Source: an uncultured Paracoccaceae bacterium
GTDB taxonomy: Bacteria; Pseudomonadota; Alphaproteobacteria; Rhodobacterales; Rhodobacteraceae
Length of the DNA stretch: 64,000 nucleotides
Direction of reading: 5' to 3'
NCBI GenBank assembly: GCA_934500835.1
Contig: CAKSTR010000001.1
Coordinates: 124,001-188,000 of the forward strand
The notes beneath the pieces were generated by a model. It was not told the DNA's origin, searched no databases, and saw only the letters and a program-made list of their open reading frames with translations. Within the stretch, counting starts at the first letter, position 1. Each line of letters opens with the position of its first letter. Positions 34,570 through 43,517 of the stretch are shown here, piece by piece. The position numbers were made by a program, and so were the translations under genes.

Positions 34570-35391
34570 ATGCAGCCCTCTCTCCTCCAGCGCCTTCTGA
34601 CCCATGCCATCCTTGGCTTCTGCAGTCTGGTGGTGCTCTTGCCGCTGCTTTGGGTGTTGCGGACGTCTTTCGCCGACAAGGTGGTGGCCTATCAGCTGCC
34701 GCCGGAGATCTTCTTCACCCCCACGCTGGAAAACTACCGCGTGATCCTGGGCGAGATGGACTTCAGCACCTTCTTCCTGAACAGCCTGCTGATCTCGGCG
34801 GTCTCGACGCTGCTTGCGGTGGTGATCGGGGCGCTGGCCGCCTATGCGATAGACCGCTATCAGGCCGGCGGCAAGGCGATGCCGATCATCATCCTTGCCA
34901 CCCAGATGATGCCGCCCATCGTGCTGGTCATCCCGTTCTTCCTGATCTTCAAGGACCTCGGCCTGACCGATTCCCACCTTGGGCTGATCATCACCTATCT
35001 GGCCTTCAACCTGCCCTATGTGGTCTGGCTGCTGATGAGCTTCATGAAGCGCGTCCCGCGCGAACTGGACGAGGCCGCGCTGATCGACGGCTGCACGCCG
35101 TTCACCGCCTTCATCCGCATCATCGTGCCCGCCCTTCTGCCCGGGATCGGCGCCGCGACCATCCTCAGCTTCGTGCTCAGCTGGAACGAGTTCCTCTTCG
35201 CGCTGATGCTGTCGGGCAATGATTCGAAAACCCTTCCCGTCGCCATTTCCAGCCTTGTGACCCAACAGGGCACGGCGATCGGTGCGGTCAGCGCGGCGAC
35301 GATCCTCGCCATGCTGCCGATGGCCGTCCTTTACTTCGCCATGCGCCGCTTCCTTGTGTCGGGGCTGAACATGGGCGCGGTGAAGGGCTGA
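34570..35391 (+). CDS. Sugar ABC transporter permease (MalG/UgpE type), first gene of dehydratase operon
   Basis: This encodes 273 residues. The membrane segments begin FCSLVVLLPLLWVLRTSFADKVVAY. The EAA loop is LDEAALIDGCTPFTAFIRIIVPALLPGIGAATILS, followed by SWNEFLFALMLSGNDSKTLPVAI. The order permease, binding protein, permease, with the ATPase four genes later, differs from the leftward transporter but the parts are homologous. No good ribosome-binding site precedes the ATG. Confidence 0.94.
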   Translation: MQPSLLQRLLTHAILGFCSLVVLLPLLWVLRTSFADKVVAYQLPPEIFFTPTLENYRVILGEMDFSTFFLNSLLISAVSTLLAVVIGALAAYAIDRYQAGGKAMPIIILATQMMPPIVLVIPFFLIFKDLGLTDSHLGLIITYLAFNLPYVVWLLMSFMKRVPRELDEAALIDGCTPFTAFIRIIVPALLPGIGAATILSFVLSWNEFLFALMLSGNDSKTLPVAISSLVTQQGTAIGAVSAATILAMLPMAVLYFAMRRFLVSGLNMGAVKG

Positions 35392-35448
35392 CCAACCAAA
35401 CCCGAGAACGGGGACGAAGCCCCGCACCCAACCATCAAGGAGACAAGG

Positions 35449-36750
35449 ATGATCCGTTCGTTGAAAACCGGGCTTGGCGTGACTGCCGCGCTGCTGATGT
35501 CAGCCTCTGGCGCCTTTGCCGATGCGGCTGCGGCCTGTCAGGGCAAGACGCTGAACCTGCTCTTGGAAACCGTGCCCGACAGCACCGCCCTTTTCGAGGT
35601 GGCGCCCGAGTTCGAGGCCCTGTCAGGGGCCAAGCTGAACATGGAGGCGGTGAACTATTCGCTGATGCACGAAAAGCTGGTGCCCAGCCTGACCGCGTCC
35701 TCAGGCTCGTACGATGTGCTGGTGGTCGACAGCTACTGGGCGGGCGAATTCGTCACCGCCAACTGGATCCTGCCGCTGGACGACCGGATTGCCGCGGACG
35801 GCATCGACACCTCGATCTACTACCCCGCGCTGATGGAGGTGAACGGCCGCGTCAAGGGCACCACCTACATGCTGCCCTTCTGGCAGTATGCGATGGGGAT
35901 GCTGTATCGCAAGGACATCACCGACAGCCCGGAATTCCAGGCCGCCTACAAGGAAAAGTTCGGCCGCGACTGGCGTCTGCCCGAAACCCTGCAGGAATAT
36001 GCCGAGCTGGCGAAATGGGCGGGCGAATTCACCGGCAAGGCCGGCGTCGCCATGGCGGGCCAGCGCGCCGATCCCGTGGTGATGGAGGCGACCAACTATC
36101 TCTTCTCGCTGGGCGGTGACTTCTACAACCGCGAGACCTGGGAGCCGGCGCTGGCCTCGCCCGAAGGGATCGAGGCGATCTCGATCTATGCCGATCTGCT
36201 GGTCAACGCGGCACAGCCCGGCGCGCTTGGCGCGAACTTCGACGATGTGGCCAATGCGCTGAAACAGGACAAGGCGGTCATGGCGATCTCCTACCTGTTC
36301 CTGATGCCGACGCTGCAGGACCCCAAGGAAAGCCAGGTCGTCGACAAGATGGCCTTTGCGCGGATGCCGGGTCAGGACAGCCTTCTTGGTGCCTGGGGTT
36401 GGGCGATCCCGACCAATGCGGCGAACCCCGACTGCTCGTGGGAGTTCATCAAATGGGCGGAATCGAAGGACGTGGCGATGAAGCGCGCCATGGCCGGCGG
36501 TCAGCCGACCCAGGCCTGGATCTATGAGGATGCCGCCTATCTGGAACGCTGGCCGGCGATGACGGCGGTTGGCGACGCCCTTGCCCATGCCAAGGGCCTG
36601 CCGGTGATGTCGCGCGCCACCCAGTTGGTCGAGGTCTTCGCCGAGGTGATGGGCGATGTGCTGGCCAACGGCACCGATCCGGCCACCGCGATCGCCAATG
36701 CCGAGGACAAGCTGGCCCGCCTGACCCGCGGCGACCCGCTGCTGAAGTAA
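35449..36750 (+). CDS. Sugar ABC transporter periplasmic binding protein (family 1) of dehydratase operon
   Basis: This encodes 433 residues with a perfect AAGGAGAC site region. The signal peptide ends SASGAFA-DA. The mature protein follows family 1: LNLLLETVPDSTALFEVAPEFEALSGAKLNMEAVNYSLMHEKLV. The blocks YDVLVVDSYWAGEFVTANWILPLDD and MAGQRADPVVMEATNYLFSLGGDFY match the binding protein at 27097-28368. A conserved WGWAIPTN closes the hinge region. It probably delivers the substrate of the diol dehydratase or of the kinase/lyase pair, perhaps a glycoside or polyol. Confidence 0.94.
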   Translation: MIRSLKTGLGVTAALLMSASGAFADAAAACQGKTLNLLLETVPDSTALFEVAPEFEALSGAKLNMEAVNYSLMHEKLVPSLTASSGSYDVLVVDSYWAGEFVTANWILPLDDRIAADGIDTSIYYPALMEVNGRVKGTTYMLPFWQYAMGMLYRKDITDSPEFQAAYKEKFGRDWRLPETLQEYAELAKWAGEFTGKAGVAMAGQRADPVVMEATNYLFSLGGDFYNRETWEPALASPEGIEAISIYADLLVNAAQPGALGANFDDVANALKQDKAVMAISYLFLMPTLQDPKESQVVDKMAFARMPGQDSLLGAWGWAIPTNAANPDCSWEFIKWAESKDVAMKRAMAGGQPTQAWIYEDAAYLERWPAMTAVGDALAHAKGLPVMSRATQLVEVFAEVMGDVLANGTDPATAIANAEDKLARLTRGDPLLK

Positions 36751-36765
36751 CCTCGCCCTGCCAAG

Positions 36766-36792
36766 GCCACGGTCCCCAAGGGGGGCCGTGGC
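36766..36792 (+). other. Hairpin between binding-protein and permease genes
   Basis: GCCACGG (36766-36772) pairs with CCGTGGC (36786-36792), with CCCC and GGGG extending the stem around AAGG. It lies 16 bases after the binding-protein stop, the same position as hairpins in two other transport operons of the window. Confidence 0.7.
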
Positions 36793-36822
36793 ACCCGATA
36801 CCAGCGACGGATCCCCGAAGTC

Positions 36823-37716
36823 ATGTCACGCGCCACCCCGACCAGCCCCCGCCGCGACGGCCTTTCCACCGGCTTTTACAAGCTCGTCTTCATGACGCCC
36901 ACGATCTTCGTGCTGGCGCTGGTGGTGGCCGGGCCGCTGATCTACTCGCTGTGGCTCAGCCTGCATGAATACATCATCACCTATGGCATGGGTGATCTGG
37001 TCTGGTTCGAGAACTACACCTTGATGATGAGCGATGAATTCGCCGGCGTCTCATGGGTGACGATGAAGCTGACGGTGACCGTCGTGGTTCTGGAATTCGT
37101 GATCGCCTTCGGACTTGCGCTGTTGCTGAACCAGCCCTGGCTGAAGATGCGCAACTTCTATCTTGTCGTGCTGATGCTGCCGATCCTGATGACGCCGGTC
37201 GCGGTCGCGCTGATGTTCCGGCTGATGTTCAATCCCAATCTCGGGATCATCAACTGGGTGCTGGGACAGGTCGGCATCCCCGCTCAGGGCTGGTTCGGCG
37301 ATCCCGATCTGGCACTGGCCACCGTGGTTTTCGTCGACATCTGGCACGAGACCTCGCTGATGCTGATCATGCTTTATGCCGGGCTGAAGTCGCTGCCGCA
37401 GGATCCGGTCGAGGCGGCGCGGATCGACGGTGCCAGCGCCTGGCAGGTGCTGCGGCATGTGACGCTGCCGATGCTGAAGCCGGTGATCCTTGTCACCCTG
37501 CTGATCCGCATGATCACCGCGCTGAAAAGCTACGACCTGATCTACATGCTGACCCAGGGCGGCCCCGGCAAGGTGACCGAGACCATCAGCTTCTATGCTT
37601 ACCGGCTGGGCTTCCGCTTCCTCGACATCGGTCAGGCGGCAGCGGTCTCGTTCATCCTGCTGGCGGTGGTGATCGCGCTGACCGTGCTGCTTCTGCGCAT
37701 CATGAAGGAGAGCTGA
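36823..37716 (+). CDS. Sugar ABC transporter permease (MalF/UgpA type) of dehydratase operon
   Basis: This encodes 297 residues. Segments start LVFMTPTIFVLALVVAGPLIYSLWLSL. MTPVAVALMFRLMFNPNLGIINWVLGQVG and the EAA loop VEAARIDGASAWQVLRHVTLPMLKPVI are typical, as is LKSYDLIYMLTQGGPGKVTETISFYAYRLGF. It is nearly identical in layout to the permease at 26158-27033. Its stop is two bases before the dehydratase start, so transporter and enzyme are clearly co-expressed. Confidence 0.95.
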   Translation: MSRATPTSPRRDGLSTGFYKLVFMTPTIFVLALVVAGPLIYSLWLSLHEYIITYGMGDLVWFENYTLMMSDEFAGVSWVTMKLTVTVVVLEFVIAFGLALLLNQPWLKMRNFYLVVLMLPILMTPVAVALMFRLMFNPNLGIINWVLGQVGIPAQGWFGDPDLALATVVFVDIWHETSLMLIMLYAGLKSLPQDPVEAARIDGASAWQVLRHVTLPMLKPVILVTLLIRMITALKSYDLIYMLTQGGPGKVTETISFYAYRLGFRFLDIGQAAAVSFILLAVVIALTVLLLRIMKES

Positions 37717-37718
37717 GC

Positions 37719-39992
37719 ATGTGTGCCGATCAGGCGCCGCGCTGGAAGCGGACCGAGGAATGGGACCGCCGCCCGCTGCGGCTGGACAGTTTCTCGGAAG
37801 AGAACCCCGAACATGGCTTTGCGGTCTTCCACTCGCCCTGGGACCCTGCGCCGGGCCTTCTTCTGGGGTCGGATGGCGCAATCCAGGAAATGGATGGCCG
37901 CAAGGCCGCCGATTTCGACATTCTCGACGCCTTCATTGCCGCCCATCACCTTGATGTCTCGGTCGCGCCAGAGGCGATGGCGATGGACAGCACCGACGTC
38001 GCGCGGATGCTGGTCGATGTGAATGTCCCGCGTGAGACGCTGGAGCGGCTGGCCCGCGGCATGACCCCCGCCAAACTGGCCGAGGTGGTCGGCCGGCTGT
38101 CGATGCTTGAGGCGACTTTCGCCTATTCCAAGATGCGCCAGCGCCACAGCCCCGGCAATCAGGCGCATGTGACCAACGCCAAGGACGATCCGCTGCAGCT
38201 TGCGGCAGACAGTGCCATCGCCGTCGCACTTGGCTTTGACGAGATCGAGACCACGATGCGGGTGGCGGGCAATGCCTGGGCCAATGCGCTTGCCTGCACG
38301 GTGGGCGCGGCCTCGGGGCGCGGATCGACCCTGTTTCAATGTTCGATCGAAGAGGCGGAAGAGCTGAAGATCGGCCTTGCCGGCCTTGCCACCTATGCCG
38401 AAACGGTGTCGGTCTACGGGTCCGAGCGAAGCTTCGTCGATGGAGACGACACGCCCTGGTCGAAGACCTTCCTGACCGCCGCCTATGCCTCGCGCGGGAT
38501 CAAGGCGCGCTGCACGTCGGGCGCCGGGTCCGAGTTGCTGATGGGCTTCCACGAGAAATGCTCGGTCCTTTATCTTGAGGCGCGCTGCCTTTGCCTGCAG
38601 CGGGCCATGGGCGTGCAGGGCACCCAGAACGGCGGCGTCGACGGCGCACCGCTGACCGCGTCGATGCCCGGCGGCGTGCGCGAGTTGATGGCCGAGAACC
38701 TTCTGGCCGCCTGGCTGGGGCTGGAATGCGCTTCGGGCAACGACACCAGAACCTCGGAATCCGAGGTGCGGATCGGCGCCAAGATCACCCCCTATCTGCT
38801 GGCCGGGTCGGACCTGATCACCTCGGGCTTCGGCTCGGTGCGGGCTTATGATAACTCGTTCAACCCCTCGCTTTTCAATGCCGAGGAGATCGAGGATTAC
38901 CTGACCCTGCAAAGGGATTTCGAGGCCGATGGCGGGCTTGCCCCGGTGGCGGAAACCGAGGCGCTGGCCCTGCGCCGGCAGGCTGTCGCCGCACTGGCTG
39001 ATGTACTGGACGAACTGGGTCTGGCGCAGGCCGCGCCGGAGATGATCGAAAGCGTCATCCACGCCTCCGGCTCCGATGAGACCGAGACCTTCCCCCCGCT
39101 GCGCACCCTGCAGATCAGCCGGGACATCGCCGCACGCGGGCTGACCGCGCTGGATGTGGTGCGCGCCCTTGCCCTGCGCGGGCATCGCGACATGGCCGAG
39201 AACGTGATGTCGATGCTGCGCCAGCGGGTCAGCGGCGACTATCTGCAGACCTCGGCGATCCTGCGCGACGGGCGGGTGGTCTCTGCCGTGAACGACCCCA
39301 ACCGCTATTCCGGTCCGGGCACCGGCTATCGGATGGACGACGCCCGCTGGTCCCGCGTGAAGGCCGTTCGCGGCACGATCAACCGCGGCCATATCCTTGC
39401 CGCCGAAGGCAGCCATCAGCCCCCCGCGGGGGCCGCGCAATTCTACCCGATCGGCGAGGCCGTCCCCGGCCGCGACCCGCATGAGGTGGTGATCGGCATC
39501 TCGCCCGCCTTCGGGCAGCGGCTGCACCGCACCACGGCCGGCCATACGGTGACGGATGTGCTGGACGCGCTGACGAAAGGCATTCTGGAAGGCGGCGCGC
39601 TGCCGCGGGTCGTGCGCATCCGCCACACCGCCGACACCTCGTTCCTGGGGCTGACGGCGGCGCGGCTGGCGGGATCGGGCTTCGGCATCGGCATCCAGGC
39701 CAAGGGCACCGCGATCATCCACCAGAAGGACCGGTTGCCGCATATGAACCTAGAGCTGTTCTCGAACGCGCCTCTGGTCAGCCTTGCGCAGTATCGCGCC
39801 ATGGGGCGCAACGCTGGCCGCATGACCTGGGGCGAATTGCCCGAGCCGATCATCGTCACCAACGACGGTCAGGCGCTTGGCGCGCGGTTCCATCCGCGGG
39901 TGGCACTTCTCTACGCCATCGAGACCGAGATGACAGAGCCCGGCGCCGCCCCCGAAGAGATGTTCTTCGCCAGCACGGAGCGCAACGCATGA
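37719..39992 (+). CDS. Adenosylcobalamin-dependent diol/glycerol dehydratase, fused large and medium subunits
   Basis: This encodes 757 residues. Residues 1 to about 550 match the large subunit of diol dehydratase (PduC/DhaB1): RWKRTEEWDRRPLRLD, HSPGNQAHVTN, TYAETVSVYG, FVDGDDTPWSKTFLTAAYASRG and SGFGSVRAYDN. By alignment from memory, the K. oxytoca active-site residues Gln141, His143, Glu170, Glu221, Gln296, Asp335 and Ser362 correspond to Gln148, His150, Glu177, Glu228, Gln303, Asp342 and Ser369. Residues about 585-757 match the medium subunit (PduD): HEVVIGISPAFG, VVRIRHTADTSFLGLTAARLAGSGFGIGIQAKGTAIIHQKD and NLELFSNAPLV. It converts a vicinal diol to an aldehyde using B12. No microcompartment targeting helix is seen at the N-terminus. 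The substrate is unproven. Confidence 0.93.
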   Translation: MCADQAPRWKRTEEWDRRPLRLDSFSEENPEHGFAVFHSPWDPAPGLLLGSDGAIQEMDGRKAADFDILDAFIAAHHLDVSVAPEAMAMDSTDVARMLVDVNVPRETLERLARGMTPAKLAEVVGRLSMLEATFAYSKMRQRHSPGNQAHVTNAKDDPLQLAADSAIAVALGFDEIETTMRVAGNAWANALACTVGAASGRGSTLFQCSIEEAEELKIGLAGLATYAETVSVYGSERSFVDGDDTPWSKTFLTAAYASRGIKARCTSGAGSELLMGFHEKCSVLYLEARCLCLQRAMGVQGTQNGGVDGAPLTASMPGGVRELMAENLLAAWLGLECASGNDTRTSESEVRIGAKITPYLLAGSDLITSGFGSVRAYDNSFNPSLFNAEEIEDYLTLQRDFEADGGLAPVAETEALALRRQAVAALADVLDELGLAQAAPEMIESVIHASGSDETETFPPLRTLQISRDIAARGLTALDVVRALALRGHRDMAENVMSMLRQRVSGDYLQTSAILRDGRVVSAVNDPNRYSGPGTGYRMDDARWSRVKAVRGTINRGHILAAEGSHQPPAGAAQFYPIGEAVPGRDPHEVVIGISPAFGQRLHRTTAGHTVTDVLDALTKGILEGGALPRVVRIRHTADTSFLGLTAARLAGSGFGIGIQAKGTAIIHQKDRLPHMNLELFSNAPLVSLAQYRAMGRNAGRMTWGELPEPIIVTNDGQALGARFHPRVALLYAIETEMTEPGAAPEEMFFASTERNA

Positions 39993-40411
39993 CCTCTTCG
40001 CCGCTTGATCTTTATCCCCTGTCGGAAAAGGCGCCGGATCGGGTGCGCACGCCCGGCGGCCTTGGGCTGGCCGATTTCACGGTCGAGGCCGTGCTTGAGG
40101 ACCGGATCGGCCCGCGCGACCTTGCCATCACGCCCGACGTGCTGCGGCTGCAGGCCGACATCGCCCGCGCCGCAGGACGCGACAAGCTGGCCGAGAATTT
40201 CGAGCGCGCCGCCGAACTGACCGCCGTGCCGCAGGAGATGCTGCTCGACACTTACGAGCTGTTGCGCCCCGGCCGGGCCGGATCGGCGGACGAGCTGCGC
40301 GACCGTGCCGCGCTGATGTGCCAAGATTTCAATGCGCCGCTGATCGCGGCGCTGATCGAAGAGGCCGCCGAGATCGGCGAAAGACGTGGCCTTTTCACCA
40401 AGAGATTCTAG
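39989..40411 (+). CDS. Diol/glycerol dehydratase small subunit
   Basis: This encodes 140 residues and overlaps the fused subunit gene by four bases. It matches the PduE/DhaB3 small subunit: LDLYPLSEKAPDRVRTPGGLGLADFTVEAVLEDRIGPRDLAITPDVLRLQADIARAAGRDKLAENFERAAELTAVPQEMLLDTYELLRPGR. The C-terminal helix ERRGLFTKRF is also typical. With the fused large-medium chain it should form the complete enzyme, giving a two-gene dehydratase in place of the usual three. Confidence 0.93.
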   Translation: MTSSPLDLYPLSEKAPDRVRTPGGLGLADFTVEAVLEDRIGPRDLAITPDVLRLQADIARAAGRDKLAENFERAAELTAVPQEMLLDTYELLRPGRAGSADELRDRAALMCQDFNAPLIAALIEEAAEIGERRGLFTKRF

Positions 40412-40424
40412 GAAGGACAAGGCA

Positions 40425-41519
40425 ATGGCAGAGGTAGAAGTCATCCGGCTTGCCAAGAGTTTCGGCAGCCATGACATCATCCGCGACCTTGATCTGCGGA
40501 TCGAGGACGGCGAATTCGTGGTGCTTGTCGGCCCCTCGGGCTGTGGCAAGACCACGCTTCTGCGCATGATCGCGGGGCTGGAGCCGACCACGGGCGGCGA
40601 GATCCGCATCGGCGCGCGCGATGTGACGCATCTGTCGCCGAAGAACCGCGACATCGCCATGGTGTTCCAGTCCTATGCGCTTTACCCGCATATGACCGCG
40701 GCCGAGAACATGGGCTTCAGCCTGCGGCTGGCCAAGGTGCCGCCGGCGAAAATCGCCGAACAGGTGCAGCGGGCGGCCAAGCTTCTGCACATCGACCATC
40801 TGATGGACCGCAAGCCGCGCGAATTGTCGGGCGGCCAGCGCCAGCGCGTCGCCATGGGCCGCGCCATGGTGCGCGAGCCGGCGGTCTATCTTTTCGACGA
40901 ACCGCTGTCCAATCTGGACGCGCAACTTCGCACCTCGATGCGGGCCGAGATCAAGCGGATGCATCTCGAGGAAAAGCAGACGGTGATCTATGTCACCCAT
41001 GACCAGATCGAGGCGATGACCCTTGCCGACCGCATCGTCGCCATGCGCGCCGGCCGGATCGAGCAGATCGGCAGCCCGGACGATCTTTACAACCGTCCGG
41101 CCAGCACCTTCGTGGCACGGTTCATCGGCTCTCCGGCGATGAACCTGTTGCCGGCAGAGCTGTCTGACGGCCAGATCCATGTCAGCGGTACCGCCTTCGC
41201 GCTGCCACCCGCCTTTGCCCATCTGCGCGGCGAGACGGGGCGCAAGGTGCTCCTGGGCATCCGGCCCGAGGCCTTCCATCTGTCGCCCGCCACAGCCGGC
41301 TGGCCAGGTTTCGAGATCACCGCTTCGCTGATCGAGCCCTGCGGCGCCGAGGTCTATGTCATCGGCGATCTGGCCGGCCAGGAAGTGACGCTGCGCCTTG
41401 CCCCCGGCACCGCCCCCGCCCGCGGCGAAAGCCGCAGCTTCTTTGCCGATACCGGCGCAATCCATCTCTTCGACGCCACGACCGAGCAAAGCCTGCGCAA
41501 GGAAGGAATGACCGCATGA
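40425..41519 (+). CDS. Sugar ABC transporter ATP-binding protein (MalK/UgpC type) of dehydratase operon
   Basis: This encodes 364 residues from the ATG at 40425, with GGAAGGACAAGG upstream. Walker A is GPSGCGKTT, then FQSYALYPHMTAAEN, the signature LSGGQ, Walker B VYLFDEPLSNLDAQLRTSM and the switch VTHDQIEAMTLADR. The C-terminal TOBE domain includes IRPEAFHLSPATAG. It energises the two permeases at the operon start and is homologous to the ATPase at 29208-30317. It overlaps the SDR gene by four bases. Confidence 0.95.
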   Translation: MAEVEVIRLAKSFGSHDIIRDLDLRIEDGEFVVLVGPSGCGKTTLLRMIAGLEPTTGGEIRIGARDVTHLSPKNRDIAMVFQSYALYPHMTAAENMGFSLRLAKVPPAKIAEQVQRAAKLLHIDHLMDRKPRELSGGQRQRVAMGRAMVREPAVYLFDEPLSNLDAQLRTSMRAEIKRMHLEEKQTVIYVTHDQIEAMTLADRIVAMRAGRIEQIGSPDDLYNRPASTFVARFIGSPAMNLLPAELSDGQIHVSGTAFALPPAFAHLRGETGRKVLLGIRPEAFHLSPATAGWPGFEITASLIEPCGAEVYVIGDLAGQEVTLRLAPGTAPARGESRSFFADTGAIHLFDATTEQSLRKEGMTA

Positions 41520-42310
41520 CCAGTTCCCGCCTTCTGGAGGGCAAGACCGCCCTTGTCACCGCTGCCGGATCGGGCATCGGCCGCGCCTCGGCCGAGATCC
41601 TTGCAGCGAATGGCGCCTTCGTCATGGTCACCGACCGCGACGCCTCTGCCGCCGGGGACACCGCGGCCCGCATCCGGGCCGCAGGAGGCACCGCCGATGC
41701 CGCCGCGCTGGACGTGGCCAATGAGGCCGCCCTCTCCGCCCTGTTCGCGCAGGTGGTGGCCGAACGCGGCGCGCTGAACATCCTGCACAACCACGCCGGC
41801 ATCCAGATCGCCGGCGCGATGGAAGCGATCGGCGCCGACGAGATGCGCAAGAGCTATGAGATTAACGTCGTCGCCCAGTTCGCGGCCTGCAAGGCGGCGC
41901 TGCCGCATATGCGCGCGCACGGCGGCGGGGTGATCCTCAACACCGCCTCGAATGCCGGCGTGTTTCTCGACAAGGGGATGCTGGCCTATATCACCACCAA
42001 ATCCGCCGTGATCACCATGACGAAGCAGATCGCGCTGGACTACGCCCGGGACGGCATCCGGGTGAACGCCCTGTGCCCCGGCTGGGTCGACACCCCCTTC
42101 AACGGCCCCTATCAGGCGCAGCTTGGCGGCCGCGCCGCCCTTGAGAAGGTGGTGGGCAACCTGGTGCCGATGGGCCGCTTCGGCCGCCCCGAAGAGATTG
42201 CCGAGGCGATCCTCTTCCTGTGCTCGGACCGCTCGTCCTTCATCACCGGCCATGCGCTTGTCGTCGATGGCGGCGAATGCCTCGCCGGCGGCAGCAATTC
42301 CTCGGTCTGA
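41516..42310 (+). CDS. Short-chain dehydrogenase/reductase of dehydratase operon
   Basis: This encodes 264 residues. The cofactor motif is TAAGSGIG (15-22), and Asp40 in MVTDRDAS suggests NAD(H). The catalytic residues are Ser145, Tyr158 and Lys162 in NTASNAGVFLDKGMLAYITTKSAV. The usual NNAG motif is changed to HNHAG. The C-terminus VVDGGECLAGG is typical. Its role could be to oxidise an alcohol of the substrate, or to reduce or oxidise the product of the dehydratase or lyase step. Confidence 0.92.
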   Translation: MTSSRLLEGKTALVTAAGSGIGRASAEILAANGAFVMVTDRDASAAGDTAARIRAAGGTADAAALDVANEAALSALFAQVVAERGALNILHNHAGIQIAGAMEAIGADEMRKSYEINVVAQFAACKAALPHMRAHGGGVILNTASNAGVFLDKGMLAYITTKSAVITMTKQIALDYARDGIRVNALCPGWVDTPFNGPYQAQLGGRAALEKVVGNLVPMGRFGRPEEIAEAILFLCSDRSSFITGHALVVDGGECLAGGSNSSV

Positions 42311-42362
42311 ACCGGCGCCCGACCGCCGGCCCACTACCGAATGCAGCAACAAGGATACTGAC

Positions 42363-43511
42363 GTGCAGATCTCGTCCGACCTCGGCGCCGACAGGGCGCA
42401 TGGCGGCTTGCCCCCCTTCAGGATGACAACCGATCCCGCCCGCGCCCCGGATGCCCGCGCGGCGGATGCCAACATGCTGCTGTCGCACCAGCCGCCCGGC
42501 GTCCCGATCGAAGAGGCCGGCGGCATCGCCCAGCGGATCTTCGGCATCACCGGCCGGTTCCGCAGCCTGTCCTCGGAACGCGACGCCAATTTCCATGTCA
42601 CGCTGGCGGATGGCACGCAGGCGCTCTTGAAGATCACCAATGCCCGCGAGGACCGCAGCGTCACCGCGATGCAGACCGCGGCCCTGATGCATCTGGCGGT
42701 GGTCGATCCGGACCTGCCGGTGCAGCGCATCTGCGAGACGCTGAAGGGCGAGGCCTGGGAGGTGATCACCGGCCCCTCGGGGCACGAGCATGTCGTGCGC
42801 CTTCTGACCTGGCTGGACGGCACCATGCTGCATGCCGCCACCCCCGGCCCCGATCTGCACCGCCGGATCGGCAGTCTGCTGGGGCGGCTGACCAAAGGGA
42901 TGCGCGGGTTCTTCCACCCCGCGGCGGGCCACGCGCTGCAATGGGACATCAAGCAGGCCGCCAGCCTGCGCCCCATGCTGGCGGCCGTCGCGGACGCCGA
43001 GCTGCGCGCCCGGCTGACCGCGCATCTGGACCGGTTCGAGGCCGAGATCGCCCCGCGCCTGCCGCATCTGCGGGCGTGGATCGTGCACAACGACTTCAAC
43101 CCGCACAATCTGGTGGTCGATGCGGTCGCGGCCAGCCGGCCCACCGGCATCATCGACTTCGGCGACATGGTCCATACCGCGCTGGCCTGCGATCTGGCGG
43201 TGGCCTGTTCCTATCACATCACCGATGGTGCCGCACCGCTGGCGCGGGTTGCCGATATGGTCGCGGGCTATGCCGCGGTCCTGCCGCTGGAAGAGGAAGA
43301 GATCGCACTTCTGCCCGACCTTATCCGCCTGCGCCACGCCACCACGCTTGCGGTGACCGCATGGCGGGCGGCCCGCTACCCCGAGAATGCCGCCTATATC
43401 CTGCGGAACGCTTCGGCCTCGCAGCGGGGGCTGGATGTGATAGACCGCATCGGAACCGATGAGACGGCGCGCCTGCTGCGCGCCGCCCTGCCCGCCCAGC
43501 CAACGGAGTAA
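42363..43511 (+). CDS. Aminoglycoside-phosphotransferase-fold kinase, amino-alcohol/hydroxylysine kinase type
   Basis: This encodes 382 residues from the GTG at 42363, which has AAGGA eight bases upstream; ATG at 42423 is an alternative. The kinase core has the catalytic loop IVHNDFNPHNLVVD (His242, Asp244, Asn249) and the metal motif IIDFGDMVHTALACDLAVACSY, which closely resembles the hydroxylysine kinase (AGPHD1/HYKK) clade rather than drug-resistance enzymes. Such kinases phosphorylate the hydroxyl of an amino alcohol so that a PLP phospho-lyase can eliminate phosphate and ammonia. The next gene encodes just such an enzyme, only seven bases away. A 60-residue N-terminal extension is unassigned. 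Confidence 0.87.
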   Translation: MQISSDLGADRAHGGLPPFRMTTDPARAPDARAADANMLLSHQPPGVPIEEAGGIAQRIFGITGRFRSLSSERDANFHVTLADGTQALLKITNAREDRSVTAMQTAALMHLAVVDPDLPVQRICETLKGEAWEVITGPSGHEHVVRLLTWLDGTMLHAATPGPDLHRRIGSLLGRLTKGMRGFFHPAAGHALQWDIKQAASLRPMLAAVADAELRARLTAHLDRFEAEIAPRLPHLRAWIVHNDFNPHNLVVDAVAASRPTGIIDFGDMVHTALACDLAVACSYHITDGAAPLARVADMVAGYAAVLPLEEEEIALLPDLIRLRHATTLAVTAWRAARYPENAAYILRNASASQRGLDVIDRIGTDETARLLRAALPAQPTE

Positions 43512-43517
43512 GCTGCC

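Noticed and set aside
42363..43511. Aminoglycoside resistance gene, because of the phosphotransferase fold.
   Set aside because: The motifs match the hydroxylysine/amino-alcohol kinase clade, and the gene is embedded in a catabolic operon.
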